Assembly: GCA_022749755.1 (NCBI GenBank)
Contig: CM040440.1
Location: 10,093,269-10,157,268 of the forward strand
Direction of reading: 5' to 3'
DNA from: Azadirachta indica
Lineage: Eukaryota; Streptophyta; Magnoliopsida; Sapindales; Meliaceae
Length of the DNA stretch: 64,000 bases
Positions 47,560 through 58,300 of the stretch are shown here, one piece after another. Both the position numbers and the translations under genes were made by a program. Under the pieces are notes generated by a model. That model did no database searches and had not been told where the DNA came from. It saw nothing but the letters and a program-made list of their open reading frames with translations. Within the stretch, counting starts at the first letter, position 1; each line of letters starts with the position of its first letter.

Positions 47560-48150
47560 TTGTAATTTTGGCAGCATAGAATTGCAGTGTTTGGCCTTTT
47601 TAGGCATAGTTTTGGCAACGCAAAACTATAATGTTTGGCCCTTCTGCGTATAGTTTTGATAGCATGGAGTTGTAATATTTTGCCTTTCTGGGCATAATTT
47701 TGGCAGCATGGAACGACAGTGTTTGAACTTTTCTGAGTATAGTTTTGGCAACATTGAGCTGCATTGCTAGGCCCTTCTAAGCATAGTTTTGATAGCTTCT
47801 AGCTATATTGTTCGGCCTTCTAAGCATAGTTTTGGCAGTGCAATATTATAGTGTTAGGCCCTTCTAGGCATAGTATTGGCAGTGCAAAACTACAATATAT
47901 GTATAGTTTTGATAGTGCAGAGCTGCAGTGTTAAGCCTTTTTAAGCATAATCTTGGTAGTACGGAGCTGCAATGTATATATAGTTTTGGTAGTGAGGAAC
48001 TTGAATATTTGGCCCTTTTGGGCATAATCTTAGAAGCGCAGAACTGCGGTGTAGACATAGTTTTGGCAGCACAGAACTGCAGTGTTTGACCATTCTAGGT
48101 ATAGTATTGACAGGGCGGAGCTGCATTATTCGACCTTTTTGGGAAAGATA
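47560..48150. repeat. Minisatellite, unit about 42 bp, about 14 copies
   Basis: The phrase TAGTTTTGGCAG (with variants TAATCTTGGTAG, TAGTTTTGATAG) recurs at about 47609, 47650, 47693, 47740, 47786, 47826, 47869, 47903, 47946, 47980, 48022, 48057 and 48100. Each is followed by .GCA.AACTGCAGTGTTTGGCC.TTCT-like sequence. Some units are only about 34 bp. Units are diverged, so the array is old. Short open frames on the minus strand here are products of the repeat. Confidence 0.88.
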
Positions 48151-49669
48151 TTAGTACTGTAGAGGTACATTATTTTTCTAATTGTCTGAGGCTTCTTTAC
48201 TTTTTTTTCTCTTGGAAAAAGTGAGCAAATGAAAGCTTATACAATAATAATATTATAAATTGGTTAAACATAAACAAATATGTTGACATACAAACTCAAA
48301 ACATTTATACATAAATTAAACATGTCAATAAGTCATTATATATATAAAAAGATAAGAAAAGAATACATATTAAACTATAATCGAAATTAATAGCATATTA
48401 TTTTTAATTTTATTTAAAGCATAAATTTTCTTTAATAAAAGGAGGTCAATTTCAACTTAATATACATAATTATTTTAAAATTATATTTATTTTTCTTATA
48501 ATTTAGTTAAAAATAATAAACCGTGATCTCTCTTTTTTTCTAGTAACTAAAAAAAATTTTATAAAACTAATTTTACTCTTTTAGTGCCATTATATTAATA
48601 CACAAAACGAACATACAATTATAAACAGAGAATAGAAAAAAGTATGAAAATAACTCAAATTATTTTAACATTATAACAAATTTAAAATTATAATATCTAT
48701 AATTCAACGCATAGAGTGTAGTGTTCTTGAGAAATAATAAATTAAAAATTTTTTGGGCCATATTATAGATAATTAAAAATTATTAGAATATTACAAGAAT
48801 TAATTTAATAAGTCATCAGGGTCAAATATTAATGCTTCAGATAATTTTAATTGAAATATAAATATCTAAAATTTATACCAAAAAGCATAAATAATTAGTA
48901 GGTAAGGACTTTAATGATAATTTAATATTGCATCGTAATGATATTGGAATATGGAAGACTGGAACTTTAATTTAGACCCGAATGATGTTAAGCTTTGGAC
49001 TCTAAAAATATTTGTCCAGATGCTCGTATGATATTTCACATTAAATTCAGCTAATACATATCTATGGATGCTACTGATATTAACACTGAACTCGAATAAT
49101 ATTTCACACTGGATTTAACTGATATCTCCAAACCCTAATAAATTAAGTTTGACCCCGTATGATATTTAAATCTACTTTAATAATGATCATACTAAACGAC
49201 TTTGAAATTGAACGAAACACTATCTGCAATTTCAATTATCTATAACAAATAATACTATTTATTTGTATCAAATAGTTGTGTTATTTATGACTTCAAGACC
49301 AACAATTTCAGCCAGCAAATAACTTCTATTTGCTGCCCCCAATTTGATTGTAATCTATTATTATTATTTTTAATATAATCAAAAAATCTGGCTTCTCTTA
49401 TTTTCCATTTTCTAATTTGTTTAGCACCACTTATTACAATGAGTTTGACTACAACAATAAAACAATATATAGTTCATTTACTGTCTCACTGAGAATAATT
49501 GATTTGAATACTTAATTTACTCCAAAAACAATATATAACTTTCCAATTGGACAATAAAACACCATAGTTAATCAATGAAAATAAATTCAATTTTTCATGA
49601 TAGTAAAAGGGCAATATAGAACTTTAAAACAAATAAGAGACAATGTTGTGTCTTTTAATTTGTTATTCC

Positions 49670-49712
<43 letters not shown>

Positions 49713-50116
49713 GGGCACATACATATACCCTTTACGCAAAAGATAATACAAGTAATATTTTTTTATTAATGATTATTTTTACTTAACCTGACATAATATA
49801 ACTATTACATGCAACTTCACCTGATAATTTCAGGGTAAACTTACCATCAAATGGAAAATAAAATTTCATAGCATTAGAATTAGACTTTCTAGAATATATC
49901 AAAGAGGGTTATGTTATTTGACAATTAATTATCTGTTCTCTATGACATATTTGATAGTTTTAAAAGAAAATAATCGGAGATGTATTCTTTAATTTGATGA
50001 AATCATATGTTTGCAAAACGAAGCCCGTAATGAAACAACAAATTAAATACAGAAATATATTAATACCCATTAATAGCCCTTGTGATCAACAAATCAATGT
50101 GTAACAATTAAATTTA
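48151..50116. other. AT-rich spacer
   Basis: No gene or recognised transposon. One compound microsatellite lies at 49670-49714. Confidence 0.45.
49670..49714. repeat. Compound (TA)n(GA)n microsatellite
   Basis: About ten TA units run directly into about twelve GA units. Confidence 0.95.
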
Positions 50117-50211
50117 AAATTAAATATATTAAATTATATATGAAATACAAATAAAAATAAATACAAATTAAATATATTAAATTATATATGAAGTACAAAT
50201 AAAATAAATAC
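50117..50211. repeat. 48-bp tandem duplication
   Basis: Two copies of an A/T-rich unit with TTAAATATATTAAATTATAT and ACAAATAAA. They differ by a couple of bases and a 2-bp indel. Confidence 0.8.
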
Positions 50212-50287
50212 ATACCTTTTGATTTATCATGAAATTTGTTGTCATAATAAAATTGACCTTTTGTCCTTTTCCACAGACCATGCCAAC

Positions 50288-50666
50288 TGTTGATACCAGA
50301 TTTTATCACTTAATATTAACCAGTAAATTTATTTGTATGTAGAAAATGACCCATTTCTACTCTTTTTTCTTTCATTTATATATTTGTTAATTCGTTAAGT
50401 TATTTAAAAAATTAGTTCAAGTAAGATTCTGATTAAAGATAATTTAAAATTTAGTAAAATTCTAATTAAAAATAATTCAGTATTTTATCACTCTTTATTA
50501 GGTTTGTACTAAATAAGAAATATTGATTAAAGTTTTGTAAACTTGGATCTTTACTCTTTATCTATTAGGTCTTTATTTTTTAATATACATTTAATAACTA
50601 TCTTATTAGGTTAACATGTAGATGAAAAAATAACTTAATTTTACATGTAGAAAAAATGGTCCAACA
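50288..50666. repeat. Direct repeat (LTR-like), right copy
   Basis: 379 bp from TGTTGATACC to GGTCCAACA. The ends are inverted repeats of each other (TGTTGRWCC type), as LTRs have. It pairs with 45942-46357. No polypurine tract precedes it, so the two may be independent solo LTRs rather than one element. Confidence 0.75.
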
Positions 50667-51296
50667 AACAATATTAAATACGATTTGATTGTTTTTCATT
50701 TCAAAAAATTATTTTTAATAAATAGTGTCAAACACATTTTTTATGTTAAAAACATCATTTAAATATTCCTGCTGTTGTCCTCACCGTTGTTCCCGCTGCT
50801 GTTTGCTGCTTCAAGTAGTTGTTTGCTCCCGGTTTCAATTTGCTACTTCTATACCTCGCATGTTTCGTATTGTGATTTGATGTGAGATTTTCTAATAATT
50901 TGTAAAGGCAAAAATATCAAATACACACGAAATGATGTGCTTCAATTCAGGGCTTATCTTCTGAGAAGGAGATAATTAAGAATTTTTTAAGTAAATTACC
51001 TAAACGTCATCCTGAAATCTCGAATCTTTTAGAAGTAAACACTTACCACTAGATTACTAGTGGATAACTTGAATTGCATCATTATAATATATTTTTATTT
51101 GGATAATCTTCTTAACTATAAATTATCACTAAGTTTAAGCTTGACGATGGTGATGATAGCTTGATTCAAGATAATAAGTTTGGAAGACAATTGCTTAGTT
51201 AGTTATACAAAGAAGCAGAATTACAACACATATAGGAAGTACAACAAACAGAGTCATGAAAATATTTTGTTTTTCTTATCTTAAAAGGAGATAATT
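50667..51296 (-). other. 3' flank of the H-protein gene
   Basis: No coding content. On the minus strand, AATAAA at 51099-51094 lies about 195 bp after the stop codon and could be the poly(A) signal. The region near 50770-50840 is richer in G and C (GTTGTTCCCGCTGCTGTTTGC) but has no frame of note. Confidence 0.4.
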
Positions 51297-52143
51297 CTAG
51301 TGAGCAGCATCTTCTTCTTCACAAAATTTGGAGTATTCCTTAGCACCCATCAAGGATTCTAACTCAGAAGGGTTGCTAGGCTTCACTTTGATCATCCATC
51401 CCTCTTCATATGGGCTTGAATTGATCTATCACCAATACATTATTCAGTCAGAATCAGGAGCATAAACTGTTATATTCAGTGCTTATAATTCAATTAGCTT
51501 GTAAATGAGGAAAAAGAATCAATTAATGAAGATAAATACCAGGCCAGGGGATTCAGTGAGCTTGGAGTTAACTTCAACAATCTCACCAGAGATTGGAGAG
51601 TTAACATCACTGGTTGCCTTCACACTTTCAACAGCACCGAAGCCATTACCTTGACTCACTGACCCACTTGGGTCAGGCAGCTCCACAAACACTACTTCTC
51701 CAAGATGATCCTGTAATTTTCAAACCTGTCTCACAATCTTGCTTAACACATATGACTAAGAAGAAGAAGAATGAAATATAAAACAAAAACGGGTTTAACA
51801 TGACATAGTTTTTGAGATGATATAATCAACACATTTAACATCAAGAATGATGAGTATAACCTGAGCATGATCAGTGATGCCGATGGTTGCTACAGAGCCT
51901 TCATGCTTCACCCATTCATGGGAGGAAGCATACTTCAAACCATCCAAAACTGAAAATGAAACCAGATTTATGAATATTAATTTCACCCCAAAACAAAAAT
52001 AAATAAAGGGAAAAGAATGGAGAGAAAGTACCACTAGAGAAACGTCTGGAGAGGGAGAATGCAGGAGAGAGATGAGTTTTGGAGGAAGCACAGGAAATTC
52101 TGAGAGCATTGGCAGTAGAAGAAGCCCACATTCTGAGCGCCAT
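51297..52143 (-). CDS. GDCSH: Glycine cleavage system H protein, mitochondrial
   Basis: Four exons on the minus strand (52143-52032, 51949-51861, 51710-51540, 51425-51297) give 166 residues. The first 35 or so form a Ser/Arg-rich mitochondrial targeting peptide (start [21 protein letters not shown] near the cleavage region). The mature part has [32 protein letters not shown] sequence (here LPDPSGS) and the lipoyl attachment site ESVKA with Lys98. It ends [15 protein letters not shown]. The H protein carries the aminomethyl group between the P, T and L proteins of glycine decarboxylase in the mitochondrial matrix, essential for photorespiration. Length, splice phases and motifs are all normal. 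Start chosen as the first ATG giving a targeting peptide. An ATG further upstream would require reading through intron sequence. Confidence 0.97.
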
Positions 52144-52722
52144 GTATGTTCAGTGGATAGCTTCTCCAAGCATACAGGGGAAGGGGAAATGGGAATGGGA
52201 AATATCAGAAGATAAAGAAGAGAAACGTGTCTACATATATTCGTGGCTAGTTGCATCTTGTATGAATGGTGGATAACGAAAGCCTCATCCTCACAATATT
52301 CACACCACCACTACCCTAGCTAATTAAACACAACGCTGTAATAACATTTTCATCCCTGAACTTTGCAAAACAACAAACCAGGATATGGTTTGTCCGATTT
52401 TAACAATTACTCCCTACTGTTCCCAGCGATGATAATTGGTAGTGGCGATGGTGAAGGGTGCGCCACTTGATGATATTCGTTGTCATTACGTTGTTTGATC
52501 CCTATTACATGCGGTGTTGGTATTGAATTAGAAAAGATTATATATTATTTTTATGGATCTAAATGACTTTATATCTCTCATTTATCTTTATTCAATCTAA
52601 TACAAGAATTTTTTTGAATTCACGTTCATTTAATTAAAATAGATAGGTAATTTTATAAAATTTAAATTAATAGTTTGGCCAGCATAGATTAATCGGTTAA
52701 AATTAACAAAATTATATCCTAA
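52144..52722. other. Upstream region of the H-protein gene
   Basis: About 580 bp between the H-protein start codon and the palindromic element. It should hold that gene's promoter. No convincing TATA box was found. AT-rich patches appear near 52230 and beyond 52540. Confidence 0.4.
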
Positions 52723-52731
52723 TTTATTATT

Positions 52732-54892
52732 TGAAAAAATGACATATTCCCTCTAACATTTAGCTTAATAGGCAAATACCCCTTATTGTTTGAAAAAAAA
52801 ACAGATAGCTCTTTGACGTTTGAATAAATAGATAGATATACCCTGCACTTTTATTTCTGTGAATTGACCAATTAGTTTATTATCATTTGTTTCTCTCATC
52901 TTTTACATAATAATATAATATATATTTTATTTAATTATAATACTTTATTCTCTATTTTAATATCTTTTTTATAATATAATTCTTTTAAATATAATAATTT
53001 ATTTCATATTTAATATTTTTTGCACAATATATTGATGACTAAATACATTTTTAATTTATTATTTTAATAAAAAAATTTGAAAAATAAAATATTATTAAAA
53101 AAATTTAAACATTAAGTTATATTAAACTCATATTAAAATATTTTAAACTCATGTTAAAATATTTATATCTTTTTTTTACAATAAATTTGATATTTAATTG
53201 TTAAAAGGATTTTGAAATATATTTTAACATTTTATTCTTATATTAATATTTTTATTTAAAAGATTAAATTAAATTTATTATATTTTCTTGAGAAAAATTA
53301 TGAAAATATAAAAAAAGAAAAAAAGAAAAAATTTAGTATCATTTGTTAATAGAATTAATAATTAGATATATTTTCTATTTTTATTAACTAATATAATTTA
53401 ATTTTAATTAAAAAAAAGAAAAAGAAAAATTTTTTTATTATTCTTATTTGTAATATATATATATAACATGTATTTATTGTTCATATTTTTATTTATATTT
53501 TTATAAATTCTTAATATTTTTTCACAATATATTCAAGAATAAATAAATTTTTTAATTTGTTATTTTAATAAAAAATTTTAAAAATATAATTATTAAAATA
53601 ATTTAAATAATGAGATAAGTTATATTCATATGCTAAAATATTTCTAATTCTTTACTTTTACTTGTATAATAATAAATATTTAATTATTAAAAAATTTAAT
53701 TGAAATATGTTTTAACGTTTTATTTTTACGTGTAATATATTTATTTAAAAAATTAATGCTAAATTTATTTTTTTTAAAAAATACATAAATATAAATAAAA
53801 AAAAAATACATATTAATATATATATTACAAATAAAAAATAATCAAAAATTTTCTTCTTTTTCTATTTGTAATTAAAATTAAATTATATTAGTTAATAAAA
53901 ATATAAAATATATCTAATTATTAATTCTATTAACAAATAATACTAAATTTTTTCCTTTTTTTTTTTTTTATATTTTTATAATTTTCTCAAGAAAATATAA
54001 TAAATTTAATATAATCTTTTAAAAAAAAATATTATTATAAGAATAAAATGTTAAAATATGTTTCAAAATTTTTTTAACAATTAAATAAAAATATTATTAT
54101 AAGAATAAAAATTATGTTAAATTTATTATATTTTTTTAAAATATATAAAAATATAAATAAAAATATAAACAATAAATACATGTTTTATGTATAGATATAT
54201 AATACAAATAAAAATAATCAAAAAAAATTTCTTCTTTTTCTATTTTTTTAATTAAAATTAAATTATATTAGTTAATAAAAATATAAAAATAATCTAATTA
54301 TTAATTCTATTAACAAATGATACTAAATTTTTTTTTTTTTTTTTATATTTTCATAATTTTTCTCAAGAAAATATAACAAATTTAATATAATCTTTTAAAA
54401 AAAAATATTAATATAAGAATAAAATATTAAAATATATTTCAAAATTCTTTTAACAATTAAATATCAAATTTATTGTAAAAAAAAAAAGAAAAGGATATAA
54501 ATATTTTAATATGAGTTTAAAATATTTTAATATGAGTTTAATTTAACTCAATGCTTAAATTTTTTTAATAATATTTTATTTTTCAAATTTTTTATTAAAA
54601 TGTCAAATTAAAAATATATTTAGTTTTGAGTATATTATGAAAAAATATTAAATATGAACTAAATTGTTATATTTAAAAAATATATATTATAAAAAATATT
54701 AAAATAGAGAATAAAGTGTTACAATTAAATAAAATATATATTATATTATTATATATAAAATATAAGGGATATAAATGATAATAAATTAACTGATCAACTA
54801 GTGAAAATAAAAATGTAAAGGTATATATCTATTTATCCAAACGTTAAAACATCTGTCTTTTTTTAAACATTATTGAGAATATGTCATTTTCT
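52732..54892. mobile_element. Mutator-like element 3: giant palindrome with arms of about 1 kb
   Basis: The left end TGAAAAAATGACATATTCCC and the reverse complement of the right end (AGAAAATGACATATTCTC) start two arms. The arms match over at least 700 bp: for example AACGTTTGGATAAATAGATA against GACGTTTGAATAAATAGATA, and an AAACTCATATTAAAATATTTT block in both. The nonamer TTTATTATT flanks it (52723-52731 and 54893-54901). One arm segment (from about 53215-53500) occurs in reverse twice on the right (about 53820-54110 and 54130-54480), so the right side has an internal duplication. No transposase. Its arms match the right arm of element 1. Confidence 0.8.
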
Positions 54893-54901
54893 TTTATTAT
54901 T

Positions 54902-55349
54902 ATGCTAAAGTTTAGGGACTAAAAATTATTATCCTATATATGCGCTTTTGTTTTAACTTTTATTTTACATATTAAAATTATTATTTTATAATAGTTTATA
55001 TTCCAAATTTAGTTTTCAATTTTCTCAAAATTTATTTCACATGTAACATACCCTACCCTATTTTTTTTTTATGCAATATTATTCTTTAGAAAACAAATAC
55101 AATATTGATTTGAATTTAAAAAATTTCTTGTAAAGCTTACTGTCTTAATTGTTTAAAAGAAATTATAGGGTGTGATAATCTACTCGCAGATATCGTGGTT
55201 CACTTTCTTTTTTAATTTTCTTTTTTCTTCTGAGCTTTTATTACGATTTCAGTTTTTCGCTCTTGTTCTTGAATTTGATCGTTTCTTTGACTCTTCATTT
55301 CTCCAGAAATTAACGAACAAGAAGAACTGTTTGTGTAGAATCAAGTGGT
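54902..55349. other. Promoter region and leader of the SAYSVFN gene
   Basis: 448 bp between the palindromic element and the start codon. A CT-rich stretch at 55200-55300 looks like the 5' leader. No clear TATA box. Confidence 0.4.
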
Positions 55350-58300
55350 ATGGAAGAGATTGTAGAAGAGACGAAGGCAAACAACAATAAAGTTGTAGAG
55401 ATCACAGTCAAAACCATTGGCCCTGCTCGTCCCTCTCGCCTCTCTGTCTCATCTCCCATTAAAGTACGTCTTCCCTTTTCAATATCTGAACATATCTTCC
55501 TGGGATTTATGGGTTTTCTTTTTTACTTTTTTTAAATTAGTTGGTTTTGCCCTTTCTGTAGCATGATTGAAGTTACCCAGATCGCTGCTATGAAATTATG
55601 GTCCATGCATTGCTGTGAAAGTATGATGAATGTTACTTTTGAAATGAAACAGTGTCAAACCAGAGGAAGAATTAAAATGAAAATAGATGTATTAACGATA
55701 TTTCAAATTTATGTCATTTGTTATAATGGTAATTACTTCTGGGAAAATGTTTCCCTTACAGTGTTTAAATTGAAAATTTTGAAGGTGGCATCCTTATGGC
55801 CTTGTTTTATACGCCTGTGTGACACAATGAATCCTGGTGACGGAAACATTAGTTAATATCGGTTTGTTTCTGTTGGTTAGGATCAAGTTTATCCATATCA
55901 TTGAACCTTACATCTATGTGCAGGTGAAGCCTCTTAGGGAAAAAGTTTTGAAATGTGAAAGCTGATTGCGTAATTTGTTTAGAGTTGTATCTTCAAAATA
56001 AAACAAGATGTGATTAAGTCAGAGAGTGTGCTAAAACATGTGAATGTATTTGGTATGCGAATGTGTTGGGTGTCAAACATTCATGCTTTTGCAGTCTTGT
56101 TTCCTTATGTACTACTTAGTCAATATATATATATATATATATATGTATATGTATGAGCAATGTAGAGTTTGAAAAGTCAGAAATCAGAATTCAAATTAGT
56201 AATTGCACAGGTAAGAAACTTTGTTTGGTTTCTGAGGTCTCATTATGTTTGATTTTTTTTTTTTTTTTTTAACTTTAGTTTTTAAGATTGAACATGAATT
56301 TAGCAATTTTTCTGTGTTCTTATCAATTTCAGTGTCTTTTTTTATACATTTCAGCTTTATGAATGTACATAGAAGTGAAATTATGTTCATTTAAATGTTT
56401 ACATGGATAAGGCATGTGCTAATGAGATTGAGGCTTCTATGTTTCATTCAGCCATGATGAAAGTGTCAAGCCACCATATATCTTTTACATTTAGGATGCC
56501 TGGTCTAAGTTCATATGTTGTAGAAACTGTTAACATTTCAATTGTTTACATTAGAATTGCCCAAGATATATTAGTAAAAGATCTTTTACTGATTTCTATG
56601 TTTTACAACTTCACATTTCACTATTTTCAAGAATGTAGTTGAGTTGGATTGCATCTGAGTTTTCTGTTCTGAATCTTGACTGTACTTTAATTTTCTCTCT
56701 TACTGAAAAAGAAGGTTAGCTGGTAAAAATTATGAATATGCTATTCTTTTTGGTCTTTTATGATGTGTTTATGCTGTTTCTATCATAATTAGGTGCATGA
56801 TTTGAGAAAATTGATTGCAAAAAGTAATCATTTACCAATAGAGAATTTGAGGCTTATTTTGCAAGGGAAAGTATTGGATGACCATGAAGATGAGGATGAT
56901 GTGTACCTGCAACTCAGTTATGGTGGTAATAATTCTGTCTTTAGTTACCCCTTATTCAATATATAATTCCAGCAGGAGTTCTTTGCATGTCAACCTTTTC
57001 TCTTTTAGACTTTTAAATTCCTCGCAGAATAGCCCAGTACTAACATATTTAGATAATTTGAAACCATTTCAGAGCTTTGGGAAATTCAGAGTAAAAATGG
57101 TCCATGTAATACATGTTTTGTTTTAATTTTTATAATTTTTACACAACCAGAAGTGGCCCTTGTTTTAAAGGAGGACATGTTATTCAAATTGATTTGTTAG
57201 TTCTGGTGCTTATCAAGCAATGGATTTTCTGGGATTATTTCAGCTAAACAAGATTTTAAGCAATGTGGAACTTGGAGTGAAAAGCTTTATTTGTTATTGC
57301 AGTGCTTTTGTTGTGCCTTGAAAGCAAAGCCAAAAAGTATTTGATGATACCAAGCTTTAGTAGGACCCACACATTTTGCTATTAATATTTCACATCTAGT
57401 GATTTTATCCCACAACAGTTGTGTTGAAAGCCATCACAACTCAATTCCAAACGAAGCCTAAATTGTTTCACAAGATTTTCTTGCTAAAGTGACAGAAATA
57501 AATGAATGTAAAAGCAAAGGAATAGATAGTTAGAGAATTGAGAGAAATGGCCCCTAGTTTCATCCTTTTCACCCTTGTCACTTCTCCTTCTCCTCTTTTC
57601 AGTTTGCTGCATATTACTTGGTTTGTTTTTTGCTTTTTAATTCTTTACATGTTGCTCCAATACAGCATTTGTTGACCCTCAGCCCTAGCACCTACAAGAA
57701 AATTCGATACAAATTCTGTCACTCTTAAAAAATATTTCTCAGACTCATCAGTTTTTTCGTTGTTCATAGTCCCAGTTACATTCACTAGTCTTTTTGAGGT
57801 CCAGAATGAATCATTCTGTTGTATACTTTACTTGCCTCCTAAGCACATACCAACTTGATTTCTTATGTTCATTATTGAAAATATTCATCATTTGTCGCTG
57901 TCCTCAGTCTTCAACTTTTATATCATTCTTAGTTGCTTCAAAAACCTAATTACATTTTACCCCCCCAATTTCTTTCCTTTTCAATCCCTACCTTCCCATT
58001 CATCATTTTTTTCTTACCATGTTCCACTAAGCAGGTTTTTTATGGGAGCCATATCTAATTAATGTTAGGCCATATGCAATTAGTTATACAAGAAGCAAAT
58101 TGACTTACTGCCAGAAAATACAAAGTTGCAAATAGAGTTTTTGCCACTTCTAATTGCCTATTTTTATTTTGTAAAATACTGCATGCACATCTTCAATTAT
58201 ATTTTGTGTTAAGCATAGCTTTTATACTTTTAGCAAATTGGCTTACATGTTTGATGTTGGTCAAGTTCTTTAACATTGGTACAGAACCTAATATTTCCAT

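Noticed and set aside
47864..48126. Two short - strand frames with repeated YQNY/LPKL words
   Set aside because: They are translations of the 42-bp minisatellite and not a repeat protein with other support.
47560..48150. CRISPR-like regular spacing
   Set aside because: Repeats are diverged and adjacent with no unique spacers, in a plant genome. It is a minisatellite.
50094..50309. 71-residue - strand frame rich in Tyr, Leu and Ile
   Set aside because: Produced by the 48-bp AT-rich tandem duplication and the adjoining LTR-like repeat.
51795..52256. 153-residue - strand frame over the H-protein gene
   Set aside because: It runs through intron 1 in a frame that does not match exon 1. The four-exon model gives a full targeting peptide and lipoyl domain instead.
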